DNA of 64,000 nucleotides from Sipunculus nudus (taxonomy: Eukaryota > Annelida > Sipuncula > Golfingiida > Sipunculidae), in assembly GCA_026874595.1 (NCBI GenBank), contig CM049317.1:75548891-75612890 (forward strand), written 5' to 3'. Position numbers and translations under genes: made by a program. Position 1 is the stretch's first letter, and every line of letters starts with the position of its first letter. Below, piece by piece: positions 1-11,800 of the stretch. The notes below the pieces were generated by a model. It was not told the origin of the DNA, ran no database searches, and saw only the letters and a program-made list of their open reading frames with translations.

Positions 1-671
1 AATTAAGTCTTTTTTTATTCCTTTTAAAACATGTTTTAATGTGAAATATCGCTTTTTGCAGTTTAGAATATTGCATGATATATTAATAAACAATTACTGG
101 TTAACTAAGTGGAAGGTAAAATCAGATAGTAGTTGTATTTTCTGTAAGTGCGAGGTAGAAAATCTAGAACATATGTTTTGGTTATGTCCTCATTTAGTCA
201 CATTATATATGGAGTCATTTTCCTGAATGGTGGAATGAACACACTAATGAGAGAATTGTTTTAAGTAAAAGAGACGTCTTACTTGGAAAGATAAAGGGCA
301 GAAATGATTTAAATTTACTTCTTGTTTTAGTGAAATACTCCATTTACTCTGCTTGTCTAGAACAGGTGAAATTAGATTGGATCAGGGTAAAGCAACAAAT
401 AAAATATGTTTTTGAAATTGAAAAGCATATAGCAAGTAAAAATTTAAATTTGAAAAATCGGTATTATGAAACATTGAGGACTTTATCTTCCATGTTAAGT
501 AATTAAGTTTACATGGACTCAGTGTATTCTGTTCATTGTTTTTGTGCTTATATTTATCTAACTATAGTAAAACATATGTATTTTATGCGACTGAAATGTG
601 AAGTGTTTCACGTGTAATGTCAATGTTTGTATTGTGTTTGTGGTTGAAATAAAAAAAAAAGAAAAAAAAGG
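1..671 (+). mobile_element. 3' end of a non-LTR retrotransposon (LINE), frameshifted
   Basis: The segment encodes the C-terminal end of a LINE ORF2. Residues translated from 41 show the reverse-transcriptase zinc-binding (zf-RVT) pattern: LQFRILH, then CIFC with spaced E..EH, then FWLCPH. That frame stops near 225. The protein continues in another frame from about 207 as IWSHFPEWWNE and runs to a TAA at 504-506, so there is a single-base frameshift inside the TATATAT run near 203-210. An AT-rich 3' UTR and an A-rich tail (647-671) follow. The 5' part lies outside the window. The domain type is clear. The clade (L1/Tx1-like) is only an impression. Confidence 0.75.
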
Positions 672-739
672 AGTGTAAGACCAGCTTAAAATTGCAAATT
701 TGGTGTAGCCCAGGGCTATCGTTTTGGTGATTGCACATT

Positions 740-1020
740 TTCAGTCCTTGGAGCCAGCGGGAGGCGGGGAGGGGGTTCGAAAGCACCCACCGCAACCCCG
801 TACCCTGCGCCCTTGACACTCTCCACAATCGACCTTTACCCTTACTGTAACGAATATCCATGACGTCACGTGAAAGCACCCTTGTAAGGTTTGTGGTGGT
901 TCAAACTGTTCCCGCCAAGAACGTGCTTTTTCGCCAGTAGATGTCACTATTGACTGTACACGCTTATCAATTTGTTTTTTTTTGGGTAACTAAGACGACG
1001 TTACAGACACTTCTATATTA
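740..1020 (+). promoter_or_regulatory. ELAC1: Candidate ELAC1 promoter with CRE/E-box and E2F-like sites
   Basis: This GC-richer island sits in AT-rich DNA just upstream of a consensus splice donor. It contains TGACGTCA (861-868), a full palindromic CRE, overlapping CACGTG (867-872), a perfect E-box, and TTCCCGCC (909-916), an E2F-type site. No convincing TATA box is seen. The motif cluster, the absence of any other gene nearby and the donor at 1058 make it a plausible housekeeping-type promoter for ELAC1. Assignment to ELAC1 is inference, since the intron to the first coding exon is about 4.8 kb. Confidence 0.5.
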
Positions 1021-1057
1021 TCGCTCACACACCACCGCTTGAACGTTTTAGGCACAG
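960..1057 (+). other. ELAC1: Candidate noncoding first exon (5' UTR) of ELAC1
   Basis: A strong donor, CAG|GTAAGT, lies at 1055-1063 directly downstream of the CRE/E2F cluster. The first coding exon of ELAC1 begins with an acceptor (TTTTATTTTCAG, ending 5842) seven bases before the ATG, so an upstream untranslated exon must exist. This is the best candidate, with an intron of 4785 bp. The transcription start is not determined and the left boundary given is nominal. Confidence 0.45.
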
Positions 1058-1429
1058 GTAAGTGTATAAAGAATTCTCATTCGGGCAGAACTATAGAATC
1101 CGTCCTACCATGCCTGTCCGAACGTGACCCTAAACAAGGTGCCGACGTGCCTGAGGTATTCTATATTCGCTCCGGCATTTTAGTTGTGACAAAACATGCA
1201 TGTACCACTCCTGTAAGATATGCTTGTAATTGTATGAGTCTATGACTCCTAATCCTATCTCTTTAGAACTTGTTTTTTTTTTCCTGGTATATTCATATTT
1301 CCATCTTGAACACTGTCCAATTGTAACACAATTCACAGCATGTCCTCCCATCGTTTTTGAGGTGTTGCATAAAATATTGTTTCTCAGATTTTTCCTCCCT
1401 CTCTTTAAATATCACCCTTGGTTTGTAGG

Positions 1430-1550
1430 CTAAGCAGGGGTTTTGGGGCGCGGCCCGAATTTAAAATAAATATATATGTTGATTAATTAAACCTGGGTTA
1501 CTAACCAAAGCGGGGGTTTGTGGGCGTGGCCAGCAATTTAAAATAATAAT
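1430..1550 (+). repeat. Direct repeat pair with GGGG..GGGCG core
   Basis: Two copies of about 40 bp start near 1432 and 1504. Each carries a G-rich run, a GGCGYGGCC-like core and an AATTTAAAATAA tail. They are about 75 bp apart in the same orientation. No further copies were noted nearby. Confidence 0.45.
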
Positions 1551-1639
1551 ACTTATTACAAAAAAATTAATTTCACAAGTGACTGTCCGGTGGCACTACT
1601 GCAAAACAGAGTTATAATTATCAGGAAACCCCAGTCTGA

Positions 1640-1760
1640 TATCTCAGCAAGTGAGCACTGGTAGTTAGAGTGCAGTGTCAGATGTCATGAGATTGCAGGT
1701 TCAAACCCAGGTAGTGCCAGGTCAGTTTTTAGAAGTATCATGTGTTACCAATAATATAAG
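1640..1760 (+). mobile_element. tRNA-derived SINE head
   Basis: An A-box-like stretch (TGGTAGTTAGAGTGC, near 1660) is followed at tRNA spacing by the B-box GGTTCAAACCC (1698-1708). The acceptor-stem complementarity of a working tRNA is not apparent and the similarity fades after about 1720. It is therefore read as a SINE fragment and not a tRNA gene. Confidence 0.55.
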
Positions 1761-1814
1761 ACTTATAGACAGGGAGAGAGAATGAAAATGGGTCTGACAA
1801 TGCTTCAGGGGAAG

Positions 1815-2331
1815 TAGACCCAGTTGTGGCTCTGTTTAAAAAAACAGAGCCACAGGTCCCTGCCTTCATTTATCTAGCGGACAGGAACGCATGCAGGGGA
1901 CAATGTTGTACCCACTTTGGGTACATTTAGCCTGTGGCTAAGCCCCGGGTGATTGGCTGGTGATTGTTTCAGGCTAGCCGTGTGCATTGTACTGCATGTG
2001 TTATATCATCGCTGCCAACTTCCTAGCTGGCCCACCCAGCTGATATGTGATACATGCGCCTTGCCAGCTGAAACAATCCAGTGTGTCACCTTGGTAACAA
2101 CGCTGCCTGTAGGGAGTGGTCTACAGGCAGCAGTTGTGTGTATCCAGTGGTCAAGTTACAGGACACTCACACCAGTGATGATGTAACACATGCATGTGCT
2201 GCTTGAAACAATCTGCACAGGGGCACTGGGATAGGCAGCAAACATCAGGTGTAGGCTACTCCCAGTCCGCTAGATAAATGAAAGCAGGGACCTGTGGCTC
2301 TGTGTTTACAACAGAGCCACAACTTGGTCTA
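1815..2331. mobile_element. 517-bp non-autonomous TIR element with 9-bp target duplication
   Basis: The ends are inverted repeats of about 66 bp (1815-1881 and 2266-2331), beginning TAGACC(C/A)AGTTGTGGCTC. Each TIR contains its own small hairpin, GTGGCTCTGT...ACAGAGCCAC. The flanks CAGGGGAAG (1806-1814) and CAGGGAAAG (2332-2340) look like a 9-bp target-site duplication with one mismatch. Long TIRs with a 9-bp duplication fit a Mutator-like non-autonomous element. There is no transposase. The same terminus recurs at 2475. Confidence 0.75.
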
Positions 2332-2474
2332 CAGGGAAAGTAGTTAGATGAAAGGTGTTAGGGTACTTTTTGTCCCTAAACCGGTAGGACGGATCTTATA
2401 GTTGCTCCCTAATTCATGATAAAATACACTCTCTTTTCACAAAAAATGAGGTAAGACTATAGAACTTGATCACT

Positions 2475-2760
2475 CTAGACCCAGTTGTGGCTCTGTAGAC
2501 TGTAGTATATGCAGAGCCACAGGCTTCTGGCAGTTCTGCCTTTTTTTTTCTCTCGCGGATGGAGCACATAAACCAGTGTGCGCTGCACTTGTTGTACGCT
2601 CCCGAGGGGGCAGAAATCTTGCGCTTCTAAAGAACATACACCAGTCTGCGCTGCACTTGTTGTACGCTCCTGAGGTGGCAAAAATCTTGCGCTTCTAAAG
2701 AACATACACCAGTCTGCGCTGCACTTGTTGTACGCTTCCGAGGCTGCAGAAGTAGTGGAC
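2475..2760 (+). mobile_element. Related element end plus 68-bp tandem repeat
   Basis: The first 21 bases (TAGACCCAGTTGTGGCTCTGT) equal the terminus of the element at 1815, and the following GCAGAGCCAC completes the same hairpin. From about 2570 a 68-bp unit, recognised by CGCTGCACTT at 2581, 2649 and 2717, is repeated nearly three times. No matching right terminus was found, so the element may be truncated or may end in unrecognised sequence. Confidence 0.6.
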
Positions 2761-2997
2761 TCAAGTACTGGTTACCATTGTAATGCTGTAAAGATAAAAC
2801 AGACATCTGTTTGCTGATGCAAAATATGCAAATTTGACTTTGTGATGGCTTAACTGTATCTCTTACAGAGGAATAGATATTAATACTTAAATTAAACAAG
2901 AGTGGAAAAATCCATTTGTATACAATGATGAATAAATTGGCCAACAGACTGCCTGTAAATTTGCCGTGATATTCAGATATGCATGTACATGTATACA

Positions 2998-3037
2998 CAA
3001 GTACTCATGTCCAAATTTTGGACTTGAGTACTGGGTA
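2998..3037. repeat. Imperfect palindrome (CAAGTACT...AGTACTGG)
   Basis: CAAGTACTCATGTCCAAA pairs with TTTGGACTTGAGTACTG with few mismatches. A related word, TGGACTCAAGTACTGG, occurs at about 2757. It may be the remnant end of a MITE. No function is inferred. Confidence 0.4.
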
Positions 3038-3708
3038 TATAATAAGTATTACTCAGACTCCAGTACTCCTTTCAGCCCTTGTATCCACACCACTGGTTAC
3101 AAACATTTCTTTGTTTCAAACTGCGAGGTGCATGTATTATCTTTTAACATACCATTGTAGAAAAGGATAATGTCGTGAAGTGTATATGATGAAAAATTGT
3201 GACGTACTTTAGGGTTTACATTTCAGTTTATCACTGGTCATATTAACTCATTCCCCATCAAATTTATTGCCCAATTTAGCATGAAAATTATTCATTTCAT
3301 GCATATTAATTTTCCTGTAGGTTGTTATGGGATCATAACTGAAATGAGAGGTATCCTCTTATGGAAAAGCTTAGCAAGGGTATATTGGGATATTTGCAAA
3401 ATAAAGGGAGAGAATGGAGGCAAACTTTTAACAATAATGGCAAATAAACTATTCTGGAGCAAAAATAAATGTTGTAGCCATGAGTACTTTTATAGAGAAA
3501 TTGCTACAGCTTCTACTCCTGTTGATTTTCTGTGTTCCGCCATGCTCTCATGTTTATCTTTTGTCACATGATTCTGTTCTTTACCTTACTGATAAGAGAA
3601 AAGTTGTCCTATGTTTAATGTCCCAAATAAAAATAGTGAATATTGGTTCAATTAGCAATTTTATGAAAAAAAATTAACATATAGCCATAAACTTATAAAG
3701 GACATATT

Positions 3709-5260
3709 GTGACAAAATCAGTGGCAGATAAATTAAAACCTGTAGAAATAGTTTGTCCTTCATCATACATCACATTTTTCAATTGTATCTCTCCATATGT
3801 AAACTACCAAAATTATGGAAGACTGCAGAAATAATTCCAGTCACCAAAAATAACTCTCATAAAGTGATTAATGATCTTAGGCCTGTTGCACTTACATCTA
3901 TTCTCGCAAAATCTTTGGAGTTCTTAACAAATTACTTCCCGTTGTTAAACCAATGCTAGATAACATCAGTTTGCATATTCATCCAACAGATGCACAAGCG
4001 ACGCAATTGCCACATTAATTCGTTATATTTATCAACACCTAGACAGGGACCCCAGAAATTATGCCAGATCACTGTTCATTGATTATTCTTCAGCCTTCAA
4101 TACAATACAACCACACATCATGATCAATCAGCTCTGTAGGTATAACATTTCTCCTTCCTACTGTCTATGGATTCTAGATTTTCTCTTGGATAGAAGACAA
4201 CATAGAACAAGCAAAGAAACTTCTTCAGATATAATCATAAATACTAGTGCCTCACAAGGCTGTGTTTTGTCAGCAGTCCTTTTTATTCTATATACAAATA
4301 ATTTGTCTGTGAGCCTTTCAGATTGTAAAATTATCAAATATGCAGACGACACTGTCATTCTAGGCCTGATACACAAGAATGATGAATCGCTCTACAGGAA
4401 AACCATTCAATATGTGACTTGTTAGTGTGAGGAACACTACTTTCAGTTAAATGTAAAGAAGACTAAAGAAGTAGTCTTTGATTTTAGGAGATCAAAATCT
4501 GAAATTACCCCAGTTGCTATCAAAAATGAAGATGTTGATATTGTAGAAAATTATAAATACTTAGGATGTATTATTGACAGAAATCTGAATTGAAAAGAAC
4601 ATGTGTTGAATCAATCCAAGAAAGCAAACAAAAGATTATATTACCTTTATTATCTAAGAAAGCTTTATATTGACAAAACCATAATTACCATGTTTTATAA
4701 TTCAGTAATTTCCAGTGTCCTTGCTTATTCACTGGGGTGCTGGTTTACAAATATATCTGATAAGTTAAAGAAACAGTTAAATAATACATGGAAGAGAAGT
4801 TGTAGAATAACTAGTACTTCTCTTGCCACACACCAGGAAATCTGTGAAACCAAAACAATGGCCTTCATATCAAAGGTCATGAATGACACAACACATCACC
4901 TTTATTCAGAGTTCCGTTTTTTACCTTCAGGTAAATGCCTAAATACAATATTCTGCTGAACAACTCGTTTTAAAAAATCTCTCGTACCATACAGTATTAA
5001 ACTTTTTAACTCACAACCCTCTTAGATATTTAATGTTTTGAATTATGTATTTTACCTGCAGAATTATCTGTTTTATCATCTTTACATGCTTAATTTTACA
5101 TGCATAGTCAATATGTTATGTGTGATTTTTTATGTTTTTTTATGTATTATTTTTTTATGTATTTATCTATTTACTTATTTATTTTTATGTAATGAATTGC
5201 AAGTCATCAACAAATTCCTGGAACTAAAGGCTAATAAATGTTATCTTATCTTATCTTATT
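3709..5260 (+). mobile_element. 5'-truncated, broken Rex1/CR1-like non-LTR retrotransposon
   Basis: Fragments of a reverse transcriptase can be read in order: LKP.., LPKLWKTAEIIPV (from about 3797), RPVALTSI, a damaged fingers/palm segment (3960-4095, frame lost), WILDFLLDRRQ, SASQGCVLS and the catalytic KYADDTVILG near 4335-4370. A C-terminal KYLGCIID...WK.L region follows. There are in-frame stops near 4423 and 4592 and several frameshifts. The 3' end carries short TTATC tandem copies (5240-5260), typical of 3' microsatellite tails of this LINE group. It is nonfunctional and lies in the presumed first intron of ELAC1. Confidence 0.8.
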
Positions 5261-5842
5261 GTAGCCACATATTTTCAACAACTAGCATTATTCATGAATT
5301 AAAATGTTTTGGAATAGACTGATTAACAACAAAAATTATTTAAATAATCTGATATACACAAAGAGGTCAGGTCACAGGTCAGGTCATTGGTGACCAGAGT
5401 TCATGCCTTAGCAATATAGCTGATGCAGTGACGGTCTTCTGCTCTTCTCTTCATGATAAATTGCTGTTATATCATATATTAAATATATACTACGTAACCA
5501 GGACACTCCACGTGTATAGCAACTGAGATTTTAAAAAATTAAGGATAGATAGGTAGAGTGATCATAGTTTAAAAACCTGTCTGAAAGAACACAGATCTAT
5601 TAAAAAAATTTACCTTTCTATAAAGACCACCATTGAGTAAACCAAAAGAGATCACATTGATAATAATTGACTTATAATGTTAACAATACCTGTAAATTAA
5701 AACAACTTTTGGCCAGATTCACGGGTGGTATAACTGTACTGATCACATGTAGGGGCTGATTTTGTCACATATTTAAAATTTATTTATATAATAAGTTTAT
5801 ATTCAGATTGATGGGGATGGACCAGTGATGTTTTATTTTCAG

Positions 5843-8800
5843 GTGTTTGATGGAGCTGGTATTTTTAGGAACAGCATCGGCATACCCAACTCCATCTCGA
5901 GGAGTATCGTGTATTGTCTTCAGAAATGGTGAGCCTTACTGTTTAAGAAAAAAAACCCACCTACCATTGGTCTATTACTTTAGTATTACTCTGGTTATTA
6001 CCAGTATTACACTGGGTCTAGTTTTACAAATTTTACAATTAAATGAGTTTGATTAGTTTTACACTGTTTAATATTACACTGGTAAATAGTACAGTAGTTA
6101 ATATTTCACTGCCTAATATTAGTACACGGGGTTTGGCTAGTATTACACTGATTAGTATTACACTGGTTAATATTACACTGATTAATATTATACTGGTTAA
6201 TATGACACAGGGGTTGCACTTGTTTAATATTATTACACTATGTTTGGAGCTATATTCAGATTAGGTCCTGTTTAATTTTAGATAATCTGATTATATGAAA
6301 CAGCACATCAGTTGATGTATATAACAAGATAAAATTGTCAAACAAGGATCGGCTCAGCTGACTATGGCATTGGGTTCTTGCTGTCAGTCCATTGGCCAGG
6401 TAAAGGGAGATCTTCACAGTGTTCATATTGAAGTTTTGTACAAAAAGAGTTTGCTTTTCTATGAACCCTCTTAGTATTGTATTTCAGAGGGGAAAACTAG
6501 ATGTGTGATTTCAGGGTGTACAAATTAGATGTTTGATTTCAGGGTGTAGAAACTGGATGATTGACTGTGGAGAAACCTCTTAGTATTGTATTTTGGGGGG
6601 GTACAAACTGGATGTTTGATTGTGGAGAACCCTCTTGGTATTATATTTTTTAGGGGGTTTAAACTGGATATTTGATTGTGGAAAACCCTCTTGGTACTAT
6701 ATTTCAGGGTGTACTAAGTGGATGTTTGATCATGGAGAGCCTTCTTGGTACTATATTTCAGGGGGTACAAACTGGATGTTTGATTGTGGAGAAGGCTCAC
6801 AGATTCAGCTGATGAAGAGCCAGGTCCGTCCAGGAAAGATCTCACGCATCTTCATCTCACATCTCCATGGTGATCATGTTAGTTCTGTTTTATTATTTGT
6901 AACTATGCTATCATGCAAGGTGTCCATGGTGATAAAGCACATCATACCAAGCCAAAAGAAGTATACGCTCATCGAGCAGCTACAGGTTGCTGTGGTCAAG
7001 ACCTCAGCCCTACAGGTGCGCTCCTTAAGCATGTTCTCTGAGCCAACAGTCGCAGTGCCACGCCAAGCCAAGCAGGGAGCCGTAGAGGGCGCCATCTTCT
7101 CTCCTGGGTTGTTGTCCTTGTTAGAAAGCTACAGCATCCACAGCCACAAAGCCAGAAGCAACCCCCATTCCCTCCACAGATCCCAGCAGCGGAGACCCAG
7201 CCATGCCATCCGAGAGCCGAACTCGATCCTTGCGAACAACCTTATTTCGAGACGCAAAGCCCTTTTACTTGCGATTTCTGTCATTTGGACCGTTTAACCA
7301 GTTTCCCGGTTATGCAAGTTTACAAGTTTTTTCGTCATCAGCAACACATCATACCATATCTCCATAGTTATATGCTCTATCATGGCCACAGTTTTATCAT
7401 TTCAATGTTCATCTAGATGTTTTGTGTACTTCAGGGTAGCACATGTTCAAGTAAGGACACACCTGTGCTGATGTTTGCAAAAAAATGTTTTGTAATGAGA
7501 GGCAGAGTGGTGAACTCTGCACAGCAGATATCAGGTTTTGTGATCAGTAAGTTGTATGAGTTTATACCGACATGTAGTGAGATGGAGTTGTATCTGCCAC
7601 CCTGTCCCTGTCCCTGTCCCTGTCAACATACAGGAATGTCTTAAATTTACTGATGGTTCATTGTGCAACTCTGTAATACTTGTCAATAAAGCCCCTGTAT
7701 TGAATTTTTTGTTTTTGTGAGTATTTTATCAATTTAAGCCCTTAGCTTTCATATTTATCTCACACTGATTAGTTTTCTCAAACTAGCATAAAGCTAAGAC
7801 TGAAAAAAAGGCCCACTGTGCAGTCTGTACATTACTTTGTAAATGTTTGTAAAGTAAAAACCAAGATTAACCATGAAAATCTGGTGATATTATATACATA
7901 ATATATTAATAGTTCTTTACAGTAGAAATTTATTATTATAATATTTTTTATTGATATGAAATGGATATCCCCTGGCCTCAGAATTCAGGTGGCTGAACCC
8001 ACAACAAAGAGAGAGGTCAATTAAAGGTTTTGAACTTGGATAAAGTAAGAAAAAGGATGAACTTTAACTTCCCAAAATTGCTCAGATAGAAGACATAAGC
8101 TGAATTATATAATTGTGTTTTTTTCTAAAATCCTCAAATATATTTCAGATGTTTGGTTTGCCTGGATTGATGTGCACAATAAGTCAGAATTTTTGTCCTG
8201 ACACTAAGGAGCCAGTTCATCTATATGGACCTCAGGGTTTGAGGAAGTTTGTGCGAGTGTCTCTAGAACTGTCAAGGTCACAGCTAGGGTTTGATTATAT
8301 CGTCCATGAACTGGTTCCAGAGGAACATCAGTATCCTGAGGACTGGAAGGTCAGGAAATGTACAATAAAATGATGTATTTAAAGTATATAATAAGGATAT
8401 TTAATTGTTAAAAGGGAGTTTATGTTAATTATACTGGTACCATTGATCTGTTTAGTCATTGTAGATTAAGGCTACTTTTATATCTAAGAATTCAATATAA
8501 TATGGAAGAAATCAAAGAATAGGAACTGAATCATACAATATCTCATGCATTGACAACATTTACAGTTCACAAGCCAATCTATACCCTTACCTATCGGACA
8601 GACTTTGTGGACTAGTGCTCTAAGGATCAGCATCTTTTGCTCTTTGTGTGTGTGGATTTTTATATAGTATGCCCCAGAACAAAAATATTGTTATATTCCA
8701 TACATATTCATGTCATTTTGCTAAGATATTAAGGAGGTAGGCCTTGAAAATGCCTTGAAAATATCATAAATAGCATGGAAAAAACTGAGAAAAAGCATCG

Positions 8801-11800
8801 ATATATTTAGATATAAAGGTATGTGAACCCTGTGTGATAGTTACTCTGACTTGGTACCATTTGCTGTGTAAATTAGAAATGTTTTCCTTTATTTTTTTAA
8901 ATCCAAGAAATAATATGAAAATACATTGTCACTTTTCTTCAGACATGGAGGGTGGATCACTCCAGTGATGACAAACTTCATCCAAATGAGAGAGAAGGAA
9001 CAACAATTAGGTCTCATAATGGAGTATGGCATGTGTAAGTATCAAGACTGATATATTTGTACTGTCTGATTTATCATCAATCAAGATTCAGTTTTATTTT
9101 TTTTTTAACAGATTTTAAAATTTACAAAATGTTTTCAGTGTAGAGAACCAACAAGTTAAATTCTAAATAAAAAAACAGTTGATGAAAGATAACAACCATT
9201 CAATCTTGATTAAAAGTTATATTTTTTTCTATCTTTTTTTTTATTTTGAGAAAACAAATATTGGACCACATGATTTATGTATATTAATGTAAATAATAAT
9301 CTTCCATCATAGTATAGTGTTTTACTTTCCTTTAAACCCCACAGTTTGTAGTTAGGGATGGTATAGCCAGAGGTACATTAAAAATGTTTCAAAGCCTTCT
9401 AAATCAATACACACATGTTACTAACCATGCCTGGCATCTGCATTATTATTCCTATGCCTTTGAATAAACACATGTTGTTTGGGGACAGGGTAAGAATAAT
9501 GTCCCATCAACTGCAGTACGGACACCTATAAAGGGTATACTCTTAGTTAATTAAGCGTCTGATGGCAAATATATAACGGAAATGTAATGAGAGATATTAT
9601 AGTGTAACTGAATTATTTCAGCTGTGAAGACGGAGGATTAACAGTCAAGGCAGGTTCACTGAATCATCGTATTCCTTCTTTTGGTTTTGTGATAACGGAG
9701 GCCCCCTCACCAGGAAAGTAAGTAATGGTGCAAAATCAGCCTCGGTGGAAGCATTTTGAGACTGGACAGGCTCCCTGGGTATACATGCAGGAGGGCCAGG
9801 CAGGAAAGCATTGATCTATAGGTTTGAAGGACGTATTTCCAGGCCTTAATTATCATCATTCTTGCTGATAAACCCAGTATACAGGCTTTTCATTGGGCTT
9901 GGGGTGGATGCATTAAATGAGATGAGGAATTTTGGCAAAAGGATGTCAGGACGACCACCCCCCCGCCCCCCCCCTGCCAAGTTCAACTCCTGCATTTTTA
10001 TATTGTTGCAGGAAAACAGGGGGTTGTGTATGTCATTTTTATGGAATATGGCAGCTTCTAAAACTGGCCACAGATGCCGCCACCTGTTAAGCATTTTCAT
10101 AGAAATGCATATACAACTTTCAATCCCCTCCAACATACACAAAGGCTAACACTGCTATTTTTTTTTATTTATTAAATATCTCCTGTCACCCACCTGTTAT
10201 AAATATTGTATGCACCCTCAAATATTTTTTTTGCCTGAAATTTACTGCTGCCCTGCACTATTCCCTGCCCTATACAGTTTTGATGTAACAAAATGGATTG
10301 ACCTGACCTTACCTGACCCGGAAATAGGTCACTCTTACCTATATATACAGGGGTCCCAGTGCACTCCCCCTCCCACATCCCCCCTGCCATTCTTTAAAAT
10401 TTTATGAGCAAAATAGCTTCAGAGTTACCAAAGTGACACATATACCTAGGACTTAAGTCATTATAGTGACTTAAGTTCTGGGCATCTGTGTGTCACTTTG
10501 TTAACAGTTATGACATCACCAATTAAAATGGCATTTTAGGCTAGTGCTAAGCTTATGTCCAGTATAATGTTAATTACTACAGGCCTAAGGAATGCTTGTA
10601 TGATCCTTTGATATAAGGGTTATAACAACATCCAAACTTTCAAGAGTTGATGATCTTGGCAAGAAATCTGAGAACAATTACTTGCCTATGGCAATATCAC
10701 CTGTTTACAAATCTCTTGAGAAACATTATTTAAGCTAAAAGACATATAGAAATAGCTAAGAATTAATCAAAATAATATCTTACTGAACTTAACTCTACCT
10801 GGGTACTGGGTAAAAGCCAAAATCCCACAATGCATTATTTAATGCATTTGATATATTTGCACCAAACAAAATTTAAAACAAATTGTTATGTATGCACATT
10901 AATCAGCACAAAGTCTGATTATATTATTTTTAGCTCAGATGACTTACAGTCATCTGAGCTATAGTCATGGTCCATTGTCCGTTGTCCGTCCGTTTGTTTG
11001 TCCGTCCGTCCGTAGATGTGGCACGTTTTGAAACAGTTAGACCTAGGAATCCAAAATTCGGCATAATGTTAGATGTCCCCAGGATCTCCTACCAAGCCGA
11101 AAATTGGGTCTTTGCGACTTTGTTCCTTTGAGAAATTAAGAAAAATCCTCATTTTTTTATTAAAAACCTATTTGCACACTTCAGGACTGCCTAATATCAA
11201 AACCACTCATCTGTTCCCTGATATTTACCATAAATATTCCTCTATATAGTTCCTATGTACATGCCGGAAATTAGGTCTGTATTATATAATTTAAAAAAGT
11301 TATGGGCCCAAACATATTACACTTTGTAAAAAATCAGGAAAAATATTTGATCACTTAACACTAAAAAATGTTAAAGCTAGGGACTTATATAATAGTAACA
11401 GTAGTATATAACAGTAATATAACTGTAAGTAATCAAAATTTAATTGTATACCCAAAATTAGATCAAAATCTTTTCAATTTTTTTAAAATATTAGCAAAAA
11501 TATAAAATTGGTACCTTAAATTTTGCCCAAATTTGACCATGGCACGTTTTTTTCTTGTATATATATATAATTTATATATAATTTATTTTTCACAGCTGGG
11601 ATACATGTGGATTTAATCTGTTGAATTCTTAAATTGAAAGTAAAAGCTTAAAAATTATTCTAATTATTGAAGTTTTTTCAGATGCTCTAATGTATTTGCA
11701 TTTTGTATATCCAAGACCCCACTCTTGCTCACTACAGCCTTGCCTAGGTAACCTTATTAGTGATGCAGCATTGGCAGAACACCCCTGCTGTAATAAACAT

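Noticed and set aside
1640-1720. tRNA gene
   Set aside because: A and B boxes are present but acceptor and anticodon stems do not form. A SINE head is more likely.
5850-6056. Exon 1 read through into intron 1 as a 69-codon protein
   Set aside because: The GTGAGC donor at 5929 and homology resuming at exon 2 show that the remainder is intron.
6620-7297. 225-codon open frame covering exon 2 of ELAC1
   Set aside because: It runs through duplicated acceptor copies, the true exon 2, its donor and the GC-rich insertion. Splice sites and homology limit the real coding part to 6762-6877.
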